From positions 1 to 64,000 of the forward strand of contig SVQA01000006.1 of the NCBI GenBank assembly GCA_015065545.1: a stretch of 64,000 nucleotides of DNA. The letters run 5' to 3'. This DNA comes from Oscillospiraceae bacterium (GTDB taxonomy: Bacteria > Bacillota > Clostridia > Oscillospirales > Acutalibacteraceae). The position numbers and the translations under genes were made by a program. Under the pieces are notes generated by a model. The model saw only the letters and a list, made by a program, of their open reading frames with translations. It searched no databases and had not been told where the DNA came from. Shown piece after piece: positions 54,285-63,270 of this stretch (position 1 is the stretch's first letter; every line of letters begins with the position of its first letter).

Positions 54285-55226
54285 TCAGAGCCAGAATCTT
54301 TCTGTGGGAGCTTTAAATTCCACCTGTGTTGCCTTCTCGCCTATTTTGTTGTAAATCTTACCTGCATAGTAAATATCGTGGAGAGCGATTCCGATGTTAT
54401 AAACAAGGATTCTCTCCTCGTCGGATTCTCTGCCCGGCTTTCTGCCGTTTACTACATCCGAAACCTCCGAGAAACTCTTGAATTTATCAAAATACTTAAA
54501 ATGCTTAACATGACCGTAATCGTCTGCAAACACCTTGTCAAAGAAAAGATCGCAGTTTGTAAAGCCGAGAGTATGAACAGGAATAACAACCACACCGGGC
54601 TTAAAGTACTTATCCTCGCAGACATTTTGTCCTGCATAAGTAACAGCAGAAATAACAACATCTGCACCCTCAATAAGCTCCTCGGCAGTATCGCAGTACT
54701 CAAATGTAATGTTCTCGCAACTACCAAAACGCTCTGCAAAAAGCTCATGCTCGTTAGAGAATTTAAGAAGTCTTACGGTAAGCTTTCTGTCCTTGACCTT
54801 ATCAGCAAGAATCATCATGGTAGCTCTCATAACATTACCCAGACCCATCAAAGCAACAACGGAAAAATCCTTAACAGCAAACTGCAGAAGTGAGTGTACG
54901 CAAACTGCACCTGTACGCAGTGCAGTAATGAAGTTAGCATCAATAATTGCTTGTGTTGTGCCTGTTGTAGTATCAAGAAGCATAAGCTGACTGTCAAGGG
55001 CAGGAGCTCTGTCCGGATAACGGGTTACCATTTTAACTCCGCCGAATTCTCCCAAGTAGCAAGGCATAACATTACAGAAGACACCCTCCATATTCTCAGG
55101 CTTGATGCTGATTTTAGGCGGAAGGATAGCCTTGTCCTTATTTTTTATAACAAACTCAGACCATTCATAAGCCTCTGCAGGAGTTATATTAAGGTCGAGT
55201 ATATCCTGATGTGTAATAATTTTCAT
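54285..55226 (-). CDS. ornithine cyclodeaminase/mu-crystallin family protein
   Basis: 313 aa. The family binds NAD(P) and acts on amino acids or imines (ornithine cyclodeaminase, alanine dehydrogenase, ketimine reductase). VALMGLGNVMRATM is the Rossmann GxGxxxxA site and the N-terminal LPPKISIKP holds substrate-type Lys. The lysine/arginine pair around KMVTRYPDRAP also fits. The actual substrate cannot be named. Start at 55226 (GAGGTGCGTT upstream), with promoter at 55257-55285. Confidence 0.85.
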   Translation of the reverse strand: MKIITHQDILDLNITPAEAYEWSEFVIKNKDKAILPPKISIKPENMEGVFCNVMPCYLGEFGGVKMVTRYPDRAPALDSQLMLLDTTTGTTQAIIDANFITALRTGAVCVHSLLQFAVKDFSVVALMGLGNVMRATMMILADKVKDRKLTVRLLKFSNEHELFAERFGSCENITFEYCDTAEELIEGADVVISAVTYAGQNVCEDKYFKPGVVVIPVHTLGFTNCDLFFDKVFADDYGHVKHFKYFDKFKSFSEVSDVVNGRKPGRESDEERILVYNIGIALHDIYYAGKIYNKIGEKATQVEFKAPTERFWL

Positions 55227-55256
55227 AACGCACCTCAAATAATAAAATACACTATA

Positions 55257-55285
55257 ATTATATTATCAGTACAGAATAGTGTCAA
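55257..55285 (-). promoter_or_regulatory. promoter of the ornithine cyclodeaminase-family gene
   Basis: Minus strand -35 TTGACA (55280-55285), 17-bp spacer, -10 TATAAT (55257-55262). Full consensus. Confidence 0.85.
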
Positions 55286-55347
55286 GAAAATTATTAATTT
55301 GTCTCAACCTGTAAGATTCTTCAAATCTTAAAAACTTCAAAGCAAAC

Positions 55348-55378
55348 AAAAAAGCTGTACGGAAATCCGTACAGCTTT
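55348..55378 (-). terminator. terminator of rplL
   Basis: AAAGCTGTACGGA / TCCGTACAGCTTT hairpin, then TTTGTTTG on the minus strand. It closes the rplJL unit before the next gene, so rpoB is not part of it. Confidence 0.9.
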
Positions 55379-55406
55379 GTTTGCAACGTGGTGATGAAAG
55401 GTTAAA

Positions 55407-55778
55407 TTACTTAACCTCAACCTCAGCGCCAGCCTCTTCGAGCTTAGCCTTGAGAGCCTCAGCGTCGTCCTTGGAAACAGCCTCTTTAAGAGTCTTGGGA
55501 GCGCCGTCAACAACTTCCTTAGCTTCCTTAAGACCGAGACCTGTTGCCTCACGAACAGCCTTGATAACAGCAATCTTGTTTGCACCTGCAGACTTGAGAA
55601 CAACATCAAACTCTGTCTTCTCTTCCTCTGCAGCAGCAGCTGTTGCGGGACCTGCAACTGCAACTGCAGCAGCAGCGGATACGCCGAATTCATCCTCTAC
55701 AGCGTGAACGAGCTCAGAAAGCTCGAGAACTGTGAGGCCTTTAAGTGTTTCAATAATAGAAGTAATCTTCTCAGACAT
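55407..55778 (-). CDS. rplL: 50S ribosomal protein L7/L12
   Basis: L7/L12 stalk protein, 123 aa. N-terminal dimerisation domain, Ala-rich hinge ([20 protein letters not shown]) and C-terminal factor-binding domain with [21 protein letters not shown] at 55778 has GGAGG upstream; five codons earlier is rejected. Confidence 0.97.
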   Translation of the reverse strand: MSEKITSIIETLKGLTVLELSELVHAVEDEFGVSAAAAVAVAGPATAAAAEEEKTEFDVVLKSAGANKIAVIKAVREATGLGLKEAKEVVDGAPKTLKEAVSKDDAEALKAKLEEAGAEVEVK

Positions 55779-55832
55779 TTTAGTAACCTCCAATAATAAA
55801 TTAGTTAATTTTTAAATTTAGTTTGCAGCGAA

Positions 55833-56423
55833 TTATTCTGCTGCTTCCTCAGCAGGAGCCTCCTGTGCGGGAGCCTCTGCTGTCTCTGCTGCAGGAGCTG
55901 CCTCCTCAGCAGGTGCGCATGCTTCTACGCCACCCTTGTCAACAACAGCCTGGATAGCACGAGCGAAGGATGCGATGGGTGCCTGGAATGCACCGAGAAC
56001 GTTTGCAAGAAGAACCTCTCTGGAGGGGAGCTTAGCAAGCTCAACGATCTTATCCATAGAGATAACTTCGCCGTCCATGTAGCCGCCTTTTACAGCGAAA
56101 CCATTTTTGGACTTGTCAGCAAAACCGCAAAGAATTCTTGCAGCTGCTACATAATCCTCGTCGCAAGTTGCGAAAGCAGTTGTACCCTCAAGATACTGGT
56201 CGAGGTCAGAAAGACCTGTCTCAGCGAATGCTCTTGTAAGGAATGTGTTTTTAACTACTGTGTAGTTAACACCTGCCTCACGAAGCTCTTTTCTGAGCTT
56301 TGTGTCGTCAGCAACGTTGATACCTTCGTAAGTAACAAGAAGACCTGTGCAGGAAGCCTTGATTCTTTCGGAAAGATCAGCGACGATCTGTTTGTTTTGT
56401 TCTAAAACCTTAGCACTGGGCAA
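55833..56423 (-). CDS. rplJ: 50S ribosomal protein L10
   Basis: L10, 196 aa, which anchors the L7/L12 stalk. Start is TTG at 56423 (MPSAKVLEQNKQIVADLSER), 7 nt after GGAGGTG; the longer in-frame form reads through the leader terminator and is rejected. VVKNTFLTRAF is conserved. The C-terminus has an Ala/Glu-rich extension. L10 with L12 usually represses its own leader. Confidence 0.95.
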   Translation of the reverse strand: MPSAKVLEQNKQIVADLSERIKASCTGLLVTYEGINVADDTKLRKELREAGVNYTVVKNTFLTRAFAETGLSDLDQYLEGTTAFATCDEDYVAAARILCGFADKSKNGFAVKGGYMDGEVISMDKIVELAKLPSREVLLANVLGAFQAPIASFARAIQAVVDKGGVEACAPAEEAAPAAETAEAPAQEAPAEEAAE

Positions 56424-56661
56424 TGTTTTCACCTCCGTTAAAATGATAACGCAGTTCATAAAAAAGGAAGCCTCTTCCATTTGGGAAGAGGCGTTGATTA
56501 CATAATAAGACAAAGTCTTTTTGTAAAAGCTTCTTCCTCGGCAGGCGGAGTATTACCTCCATTATACGATAGTTCTTAAAAGAAAAACCGAACCTGCTGT
56601 CTTTAGAACAGCGATATATATTCAGCGCAGAGCGCTAAATAACTGATTTTAAGCCCAAAAA
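56424..56661 (-). promoter_or_regulatory. L10-type ribosomal leader with terminator
   Basis: About 240 nt between rplA and rplJ. The minus strand ends in hairpin GCCTCTTCC / GGAAGAGGC with TTCCTTTTTT (56455-56492). Upstream are several stem-forming blocks (GCTGTTCTAAAGACAGC, GGAGGTAATACTCC). This is the position and build of the L10 leader known in Firmicutes. Confidence 0.75.
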
Positions 56662-57372
56662 TTAACCGTTGTTCTGAACAGCAGTGAACTTGTTGGGGTT
56701 GAGCTTTACGCTGGGACCCATTGTGGATGTAACAGCGCAAGAGCGGATGTACTGACCCTTTGCAGCAGCAGGCTTAGCCTTAACGATAGCCTCCATAAGA
56801 GTCTCCAGGTTCTGCTGAAGCTTCTCTTTGCCGAAGGATACCTTGCCGATGGGGCAGTGGATGATGTTTGTTTTGTCGAGACGGTACTCAATCTTACCAG
56901 CCTTAGCCTCCTGAATTGCACGAGCAATATCAGTAGTAACAGTACCAGCCTTGGGGTTAGGCATAAGACCACGGGGACCGAGGATCTTACCAAGACGACC
57001 AACAAGACCCATGCAATCGGGAGTTGTGATAAGAACATCAAAGTCCATCCAACCCTCAGACTGAATCTTCTGTGTCATATCCTCTGCGCCTACGAAATCT
57101 GCGCCTGCATCCTGAGCAGCCTTCTCGTTGTCTCCCTTACAAATAGCAAGAACACGAACATTCTTACCTGTACCGTTGGGGAGAACGATAGCACCACGAA
57201 CCTGCTGGTCAGCGTGACGGGAGTCAACGCCGAGCTTTACGTGAAGCTCTACTGTTTCGTCAAACTTAGCAGTAGCAGCCTTTACGCAAAGGTCAAGTGC
57301 TTCGTCGGTATCATATAATTTGCTTCTGTCGATGAGCTTTGCAGCGTCGACATACTTCTTACCGTGTTTCAT
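56662..57372 (-). CDS. rplA: 50S ribosomal protein L1
   Basis: L1, 236 aa, of the L1 stalk that moves E-site t[23 protein letters not shown] at the start, [20 protein letters not shown] (signature) and [11 protein letters not shown] present. Also a translational repressor of rplKA in E. coli. Confidence 0.97.
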   Translation of the reverse strand: MKHGKKYVDAAKLIDRSKLYDTDEALDLCVKAATAKFDETVELHVKLGVDSRHADQQVRGAIVLPNGTGKNVRVLAICKGDNEKAAQDAGADFVGAEDMTQKIQSEGWMDFDVLITTPDCMGLVGRLGKILGPRGLMPNPKAGTVTTDIARAIQEAKAGKIEYRLDKTNIIHCPIGKVSFGKEKLQQNLETLMEAIVKAKPAAAKGQYIRSCAVTSTMGPSVKLNPNKFTAVQNNG

Positions 57373-57441
57373 AAAAATATTTCCTCCATTGTTAGGTGGT
57401 TAAACGGATACTTCCTCCCACCCGGATAAATTAGCAAACAA

Positions 57442-57867
57442 TCAGTCTTCTACTGTAACGCCCATGCTGCGTGCTGTACCTGCGATCATGCTCATAGCAG
57501 CCTCGAGGGATGCAGCGTTGAGGTCGGGCATCTTTGTCTCAGCGATCTTTCTGATCTGCTCGCTGGAAATCTTTGCAACCTTGTTCTTGTTAGGAACACC
57601 TGAAGCCTTGTCGATTCCACAAGCCTTCTTGATAAGTACTGCTGCAGGGGGAGTCTTTGTGATGAAAGAGAAAGATCTGTCTGCATATACAGTAATAACG
57701 ACAGGGATAATCATACCGATGTCGTTCTTTGTGCGCTCGTTAAATTCCTTTGTGAACGCAACAATGTTAACGCCGTGCTGACCGAGAGCCGGTCCTACGG
57801 GGGGAGCCGGAGTAGCCTTTCCGGCAGGAATCTGAAGCTTAATAAAGCCGATTACCTTCTGAGCCAT
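57442..57867 (-). CDS. rplK: 50S ribosomal protein L11
   Basis: L11, 141 aa, stalk base and stringent-response sensor. [20 protein letters not shown] and the C-terminal [17 protein letters not shown] are typical. GGAGGTG precedes the ATG. Confidence 0.97.
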   Translation of the reverse strand: MAQKVIGFIKLQIPAGKATPAPPVGPALGQHGVNIVAFTKEFNERTKNDIGMIIPVVITVYADRSFSFITKTPPAAVLIKKACGIDKASGVPNKNKVAKISSEQIRKIAETKMPDLNAASLEAAMSMIAGTARSMGVTVED

Positions 57868-57996
57868 ATGCTTATTGCACCTCCAAAATTCGTGGTTGAT
57901 GGCGGAGCATCCTGAAAAATATTAATGCTCCTCCCACAAGGGACCCTTTTAGCCCCTCTGATAAAAAGCCTCTTATTTGTGCTTTTTATACCTTCA
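57868..57996 (-). promoter_or_regulatory. nusG-rplK spacer with possible L1 site
   Basis: 129 bp. On the minus strand a stem GGAGCAT/ATGCTCC is enclosed by GTGG/CCAC just before rplK. The L1 target in rplK leaders has a similar two-part stem, so an L1-binding site is plausible but untested. Confidence 0.4.
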
Positions 57997-58521
57997 TTAG
58001 TCTGTAAGCAGTTCAGCTTGACCTAGTTCAAGCTCAACCGGTGTTTCACGTCCGAACATTGAAACAATGACACGAACGTACTCTTTTTCGACGTTCAGTT
58101 CTTCAACAACACCGACAAAGTCCTCCAGAGGACCATCGATAATGCGGACACTGTCGCCGACCTTGTACGAAACTTCAACAACTCGAGTTTCGACGCCCAT
58201 TCTGTAAACCTCTGCCTCGGTAAGAGGAACAGGTTTAGAGGACGGACCGACAAATCCTGTACAGCCTCGGATATTGCGAACGATGTACCAGGTCTCATCG
58301 GTATAGACCATTTTTACGAAAACATAACCGGGATAGAGCTTTCTCTCTACCTCTTTGGTTTTGTCATCCTTAATCTCGGTAACAATCTCTGTGGGAACCT
58401 TAACATCAAGAATCATATCCTGAAGGTTACGGTTTTCAACAGTTGTCATAAGATTGGAAGCAACCTTGTTTTCGTAGCCTGAGTAAGTGTGTACTACATA
58501 CCATTTTGCCTCGCCTGACAC
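57997..58521 (-). CDS. nusG: transcription antitermination factor NusG
   Basis: 174 aa. The NGN domain (KWYVVHTYSGYENKVASNL) and C-terminal KOW domain (VGDSVRIIDGPLEDFVGVV) are intact. It links RNA polymerase to Rho or the ribosome. It follows secE in the usual order. Confidence 0.97.
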   Translation of the reverse strand: MSGEAKWYVVHTYSGYENKVASNLMTTVENRNLQDMILDVKVPTEIVTEIKDDKTKEVERKLYPGYVFVKMVYTDETWYIVRNIRGCTGFVGPSSKPVPLTEAEVYRMGVETRVVEVSYKVGDSVRIIDGPLEDFVGVVEELNVEKEYVRVIVSMFGRETPVELELGQAELLTD

Positions 58522-58570
58522 GTTAATTCACCCTTTCAAATTATTAAAAAGCTGATTTGTGTTCAGGGGA

Positions 58571-58789
58571 TCAAGCTTTGAGGCCTGTAAGAAGACCAAG
58601 CAGAGCATAAAGACCCTTGTCAAGTGCGAAAATGAGAACGCCTGCGATGATAATAACAAGTAAAACTACGCCGAAGTTCTTTGTAGTCTGAGAAACAGTA
58701 GGCCAAGTGATCTTCTTTAATTCGCCGAAGCACTCACGAAGATATTTGAACAGCTTCGCAAAAACATTTGTTTTCTTCTTGTCAGCCAT
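58571..58789 (-). CDS. secE: preprotein translocase subunit SecE
   Basis: 72 aa, single C-terminal membrane helix (about 40-66) and the amphipathic FGELKKITWPTVSQTTKN segment that holds SecY together. Normal Gram-positive short form. Confidence 0.95.
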   Translation of the reverse strand: MADKKKTNVFAKLFKYLRECFGELKKITWPTVSQTTKNFGVVLLVIIIAGVLIFALDKGLYALLGLLTGLKA

Positions 58790-58804
58790 TTCTTTACCTC
58801 CGAA

Positions 58805-58954
58805 TTACTTTGTTTCCCTGTGCAGAGTATGCTTGCGGCAGAATCTGCAGTACTTGTTCATCTCAAGTCTGTCGGGATCGTTCTTCTTGTTCTTCATGGT
58901 GTTGTAGTTACGCTGTTTGCACTCTGTGCATGCTAGAACAATTTTCACTCTCAT
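58805..58954 (-). CDS. rpmG: 50S ribosomal protein L33
   Basis: A 49-aa gene: [20 protein letters not shown] at the start, then [14 protein letters not shown]. The CTEC and CRFC pairs mark the zinc-binding type. GGAGGTG lies 9 nt before the ATG. First gene of the rpmG-secE-nusG-rplKA unit. Confidence 0.95.
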   Translation of the reverse strand: MRVKIVLACTECKQRNYNTMKNKKNDPDRLEMNKYCRFCRKHTLHRETK

Positions 58955-59044
58955 TGATAACGGCACCTCCCGTGTTTTTTCGGAATATTCCAGCCTCCCT
59001 CAAAAAGGGCACAAAAAAATAAGCCCCTTTTACGAGGTACAAAC

Positions 59045-59073
59045 ATTGTATCACAACTAAATCAAGTAGTCAA
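59045..59073 (-). promoter_or_regulatory. promoter of rpmG-secE-nusG-rplKA
   Basis: Minus strand -35 TTGACT (59068-59073), 17-bp spacer, -10 TACAAT (59045-59050). A hairpin AAAAGGGGC/GCCCTTTTT follows in the short leader. Confidence 0.75.
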
Positions 59074-59182
59074 CACTTTTTTAAAAATTTATAAACCTGT
59101 CAAAAACCCTGCTCTCATCTTTATTTCCTATGTGCAAGATTCCCCAAAAATCTCTTAAATCCGCATCTTTACGCCACTATGT

Positions 59183-59211
59183 TTGATTTCCTGCAGGCAA
59201 ACTGCTATAAT
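59183..59211 (+). promoter_or_regulatory. promoter of the FliB-like gene
   Basis: -35 TTGATT (59183-59188), 17-bp spacer, -10 TATAAT (59206-59211). Confidence 0.7.
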
Positions 59212-59235
59212 CTACTTTAAGAAGGAGGTATATAT

Positions 59236-60162
59236 ATGATAAAGGTATATCCCGATTACTACAAAGACTTCAGATGCATAGCTAACAAATGCCGACACAA
59301 CTGCTGTATCGGCTGGGAGATAGATATAGATAAAGAAACCGATGAGTTTTATAAATCCTACACAGGAAATCTCAAAGACAGATTTATAAACGATATATGC
59401 AGATATGAAGATACTCCCCACTTTATATTAAAAGAAAACGAGCGTTGTCCGTTTCTCAATGAAAAAAACCTCTGCGATATTATAATAGAAACCGGAGTAG
59501 CTCATCTGTGTACAATCTGCCGTGAGCATCCCCGATTTCACAACGAACTGCCCGAAAGGATAGAGAGCGGGCTCGGAATGTGTTGCGAAGAAGCCGCAAG
59601 GCTCATTCTCACAAAGAAAGAAGCCGTTACATTTGTTAAGGAAGGCAAAGATGAAGCTTACGACGAAATCATAGAGCTTCGCGACGCGGTGATTTCTGCC
59701 CTGCAAGAAAGAAGCAAAAGTCTTGAGGAAAGACTAAAAAACCTTATAAACAATTACGGTACTCCCCTGCCCCATACCGATATTGTAAAATGGGCAGATA
59801 CCTTTCTGAGCCTTGAGCGTCTTGACGAAAATTGGACAGATATTTTAAATCTTATTAAAAACAGTGATAATAGCATAGCAGAATTTTCAAAATACATTAA
59901 AGACCGCAAATATGAATACGAGCAGTTTGCCTTATACCTTATATATAGATATATGGCAAATGCTCCCGATATTTTTGAGGCGCAGTTGCGCGTCTCCTTT
60001 GCCATACTCTCTACAATGCTTATTTTTTATGCAGGTGCAGCAATATATGAGAAAAACAAAAAATTCACTTTGGAAGACCAGATTGAACTCTGCCGTATGT
60101 TTTCCTGCGAAATAGAGTATTCTGACGAAAACATCTATGTGCTTTATGATGAATTATCGTAA
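59236..60162 (+). CDS. FliB-like (flagellin lysine N-methylase family) protein
   Basis: 308 aa, Cys-rich N-terminal half: FRCIANKCRHNCCIGWEIDI, CPFL..LCDI, LCTICREHPRFH and CCEEAARLIL. These Cys positions are typical of the FliB family and suggest a metal or iron-sulfur centre. FliB methylates flagellin lysines in Salmonella, but clostridial homologues also occur without flagellar genes, and none are in this window. Strong AAGGAGG before the ATG. Confidence 0.85.
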   Translation: MIKVYPDYYKDFRCIANKCRHNCCIGWEIDIDKETDEFYKSYTGNLKDRFINDICRYEDTPHFILKENERCPFLNEKNLCDIIIETGVAHLCTICREHPRFHNELPERIESGLGMCCEEAARLILTKKEAVTFVKEGKDEAYDEIIELRDAVISALQERSKSLEERLKNLINNYGTPLPHTDIVKWADTFLSLERLDENWTDILNLIKNSDNSIAEFSKYIKDRKYEYEQFALYLIYRYMANAPDIFEAQLRVSFAILSTMLIFYAGAAIYEKNKKFTLEDQIELCRMFSCEIEYSDENIYVLYDELS

Positions 60163-60172
60163 AATCTGCATA

Positions 60173-60201
60173 TTGATAAAATTTTAGGATTATTCTATAA
60201 T
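60173..60201 (+). promoter_or_regulatory. promoter of the MscS gene
   Basis: -35 TTGATA (60173-60178), 17-bp spacer, -10 TATAAT (60196-60201). Confidence 0.75.
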
Positions 60202-60236
60202 ACTCACAATACAATATTTTTTAAGGAGATGTAATT

Positions 60237-61049
60237 ATGGACTGGGAAAAACTCCTCCAATACATTTTAGAATTTGCTACCTCTTGGGGCATAAAGCTTC
60301 TTGCGGCAATTGTAATCTTTATCGTAGGACTCAAGCTTATTAAGTTTTTCAAAAAATGGCTTAAAAACTCACCAAAGCTTGATAAGCTCGACGCGAGCCT
60401 GCGTTCTTTCCTTGCAAGCTTTACAAACATCCTGCTCTACATAATACTGATTATAACCATTGCTTCAATACTTGGCATTCCTGCCACATCCTTCATAACA
60501 ATCCTCGCTTCCTGCGGTGTGGCTATAGGTCTTGCACTTCAGGGTGCACTCTCAAACTTTGCAGGCGGAATTATGCTCCTGCTCTTTAAACCCTTTAAGG
60601 TTGGTGATTATGTAGAGGTTTCGGGCGAAAGCGGAACTGTTCTTGAGATTTCTGTTGTATATACAGTTATCCTCACCGTTGACAACAAACGTATAACCGT
60701 ACCCAACGGCACCCTCACAAATTCTGTTATCAAGAATTACAGCGCAGAAAAGCTCAGAAGAGTTGATATGACTTTCTCTACCGCTTACGATTGCGATATT
60801 GAAAAAACAAAGTCAATCATCAGCCGAATTATCGAAAAGCACCCTTTGACCCTCAGCGACCCTGCTCCCCTTGTAAGACTTACAGAGCACGCAGACAGTT
60901 CCCTTACCTACACCGCTCGTGCATGGTGCAAAAACGAAAACTACTGGGACGTTAAATTTGACATTACAGAGCAGGTGAAGAAGGAATTTGACAAAGAAGG
61001 CATCGAAATCCCCTATCCCCAGATGGATGTACACGTTAAAAATAACTGA
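60237..61049 (+). CDS. mscS: small-conductance mechanosensitive channel (MscS family)
   Basis: 270 aa, three membrane helices (about 15-32, 58-80, 86-112) and a soluble beta/alpha-beta domain. The pore helix GVAIGLALQGALSNFAGGIM and the beta domain VGDYVEVSGESGTVLEI are typical. It releases solutes under hypoosmotic stress. AAGGAG precedes the ATG. Confidence 0.95.
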   Translation: MDWEKLLQYILEFATSWGIKLLAAIVIFIVGLKLIKFFKKWLKNSPKLDKLDASLRSFLASFTNILLYIILIITIASILGIPATSFITILASCGVAIGLALQGALSNFAGGIMLLLFKPFKVGDYVEVSGESGTVLEISVVYTVILTVDNKRITVPNGTLTNSVIKNYSAEKLRRVDMTFSTAYDCDIEKTKSIISRIIEKHPLTLSDPAPLVRLTEHADSSLTYTARAWCKNENYWDVKFDITEQVKKEFDKEGIEIPYPQMDVHVKNN

Positions 61050-61083
61050 CACAAAACCTCATTGTTTCAGAGGCTCAATATGT

Positions 61084-61154
61084 GTAGGGGCGGCTATCAG
61101 CCGCCCCCTTTTTCGTTGTCCGATGTTTCTCGGGCGGCAGGTTGCCGCCCCTAC
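61084..61154. repeat. inverted pair of REP-like palindromes
   Basis: Unit 1 GTAG then GGGCGGCTATCAGCCGCCCC (61084-61107); unit 2 CGGGCGGCAGGTTGCCGCCC then CTAC (61131-61154). The GTAG feet are outward, 23 bp apart inside. Same family as at 22598 and 49724. It may also act as a terminator for mscS since T follows unit 1. Confidence 0.8.
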
Positions 61155-61210
61155 ATTTTCGTGCACATTCCCTACATTAGGTGTTTAGCCCGCAAGCATG
61201 TCGTTTTTCC

Positions 61211-61239
61211 TTGTGGATCACAACATCTTATGGTATAAT
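61211..61239 (+). promoter_or_regulatory. promoter of the hypothetical membrane protein
   Basis: -35 TTGTGG (61211-61216), 17-bp spacer, -10 TATAAT (61234-61239). Confidence 0.6.
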
Positions 61240-61259
61240 AAAACAAAGGAGAGAATTAT

Positions 61260-62108
61260 ATGAAACCATTTTTAGGAATTGATTTAACAACAGACAAGAA
61301 AAACGAACAAATAAACGGAACTGAATTTTTAATACAGGAGCCTTCCTCAGCATTATCCGACGCACTGGAAGCTTCAGCAAAAAAAGCAGATAAAACTGTA
61401 GAAAAAGCAAAATTACCGATGCTTTTCCGTATTATTCAATATATCTGCGGTGTTGGTGCCCTTATCATCGCTGCCGGTATATTCAGAGCTACATCAAGAA
61501 CCGATACTACACTTGCAGACAGCTACCAAAATGCCCCAATATTATTCTGGGCAGTAGGAGTCTGTGCTGTGATTTGGCTTATTCTGTGGATTTACAGTAA
61601 ACAGAAGTCGAAAACGGTTATGGAAACAGATGAAAGCGAACAGACATTTTCTAATCTGGATGGGGTTGTCGACGCAATATATAAAGAACTATCAGTCCCT
61701 AACGATGCAAAAACTGTGGATGTTCTCTCATTCTTCTACAAAACCGAAGACGGAAGCATTAAAGTTCACGAAAAGCCAATGCAACTTGCACAGTACTTCA
61801 ACCCTGAGTTTAAAATCTTTGCCGACAGCGAGAATCTTTACCTTGTAAATCTTGATGGCAAATACGCATTCCCTTTATCTTCTTTCAAAGAAATTCATAC
61901 AGTTAAAAAAGGTACACGCATTATAAGATGGAACAAAGAAGAAATGTTCAACAAGGGTATTTACAAAGAATACAAATTAGCAGCCGATAAATTTGGTTGT
62001 ATTCATTGCAAAGAGCATCACATTCTTGAAATTGACCATAGAGGTGAAACCTTCGGAATTTATATTCCCTGCTATGAATTACCGATTTTTGAGGAATTTA
62101 TAAAATAA
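61260..62108 (+). CDS. hypothetical two-helix membrane protein
   Basis: 282 aa, not recognised. A soluble N-terminus is followed by two membrane helices (about 57-75 and 92-110) and a cytosolic beta-rich domain (about 130-282) that contains CIHCKEHHILEI, a possible metal site. AAGGAGAG before the ATG. The lipoprotein gene follows after 23 bp, so the two may form one operon. Confidence 0.6.
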   Translation: MKPFLGIDLTTDKKNEQINGTEFLIQEPSSALSDALEASAKKADKTVEKAKLPMLFRIIQYICGVGALIIAAGIFRATSRTDTTLADSYQNAPILFWAVGVCAVIWLILWIYSKQKSKTVMETDESEQTFSNLDGVVDAIYKELSVPNDAKTVDVLSFFYKTEDGSIKVHEKPMQLAQYFNPEFKIFADSENLYLVNLDGKYAFPLSSFKEIHTVKKGTRIIRWNKEEMFNKGIYKEYKLAADKFGCIHCKEHHILEIDHRGETFGIYIPCYELPIFEEFIK

Positions 62109-62131
62109 ATTTTAAAGCTAAAGGTGATTTT

Positions 62132-62689
62132 ATGAAGCGTATTCTGTCTATAATTCTCATCCTTGTGGTAACATTATGCTTTAGTGCCTGCTACAAAATA
62201 GACAGCGACAGTAAATCCGACTATTCTGCTTTTTATGATAAAATGGGCAGTATTTTACCCGAAACCCAATCAATGTTTCCTCATCCCGAAGTGATGGAGT
62301 CCATTGATGACATATATCTGTATTATTCTGATTACGACCTGCTTGACAGTTTTTACACAATATATCTGGAGTGTAGTTTCACATCCGAAAGTTTTGAAAC
62401 CGAAAAACAAAGAGTTCACAACGAATGCGGTCCTGCTCTTTTAAATTCGGATTCATTCTCCTACGAATCCGAATACATAGAGCAATTCATAGAACAGGAT
62501 TCGGACAGCTTCACAAACATTCAGCTCTCCTATGTTCTGTTTGACAAAGAAAACAATAAAATAATTTATGTAGCCACCTTTGAAAAAGCATACGAATCCA
62601 AGCTGAAAACATCAAACATTCCGAGTAAATATCTCCCAAAAGAACTAAATAAATTATTAGACGAAGAAAGCACAGACATCAGTATTTGA
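62132..62689 (+). CDS. hypothetical lipoprotein
   Basis: 185 aa with a lipoprotein signal (MKRILSIILILVVTLCFSAC, lipobox FSAC). The mature part is acidic and Tyr/Ser-rich, with no known domain. Attached to the outer face of the membrane. It may work with the preceding membrane protein. Confidence 0.6.
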   Translation: MKRILSIILILVVTLCFSACYKIDSDSKSDYSAFYDKMGSILPETQSMFPHPEVMESIDDIYLYYSDYDLLDSFYTIYLECSFTSESFETEKQRVHNECGPALLNSDSFSYESEYIEQFIEQDSDSFTNIQLSYVLFDKENNKIIYVATFEKAYESKLKTSNIPSKYLPKELNKLLDEESTDISI

Positions 62690-62703
62690 CGTCTGTGCTT
62701 TTA
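62668..62703. terminator. terminator of the lipoprotein gene
   Basis: AAGCACAGACATC / GACGTCTGTGCTT hairpin followed by TTTAATTT; A/T tracts on both sides serve the convergent spoVAC too. Confidence 0.75.
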
Positions 62704-62705
62704 AT

Positions 62706-63149
62706 TTACAACAACGTGCTTATCCAATACACAAAACCATAAATTACACTTGCAAGGGTGCCATACACAATAACAGGACCTGCTATTGTAAAAATCTTTG
62801 CACCGACACCGAGGATATACCCTTCGCTTTTAAACTCAATTGCAGGAGCGGCTATAGAATTTGCAAAGCCCGTAATGGGAACCAAGGTGCCTGCGCCTGC
62901 GTGCTTTGCTATTTTATCATACACACCAAATATGGTAAGCAACACTCCCAGAAGCACCAAGGACACCGAGCAAAGAGTCTTTGCATCCTTCTCCTGTACT
63001 CCCATATTCGTATAAATTGTAACAAGTCCCTGACCCAAAGCACAGATTCCTCCGCCTACAAGAAAAGCCTTCAAGGTATCCAGAAAAACGTGACTCGGTG
63101 GGGACTGCTTTTTTACAAGTTTTGCATATTCTTTTTTATTCAATCTCAT
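62706..63149 (-). CDS. spoVAC: stage V sporulation protein AC
   Basis: 147 aa from MRLNKKEYAKLVKKQSPPSH, which matches the usual SpoVAC N-terminus; an ATG 14 codons earlier lacks a ribosome site. AFLVGGGICALGQGL and GAGTLVPITGFANSI are family signatures; about four to five membrane helices. With SpoVAD and SpoVAEB it moves dipicolinic acid into the spore. Those genes are not next to it here. Confidence 0.9.
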   Translation of the reverse strand: MRLNKKEYAKLVKKQSPPSHVFLDTLKAFLVGGGICALGQGLVTIYTNMGVQEKDAKTLCSVSLVLLGVLLTIFGVYDKIAKHAGAGTLVPITGFANSIAAPAIEFKSEGYILGVGAKIFTIAGPVIVYGTLASVIYGFVYWISTLL

Positions 63150-63270
63150 CACCACTATTATGATTTCCAAAATTTCTTTTATTATTTTCATTATTATATG
63201 TAAAATAAGTGTTTCTTTTCTTTAAAACTTGTTGTATAATATAGGGTGATATAATATTAGGAGCAGCAAA

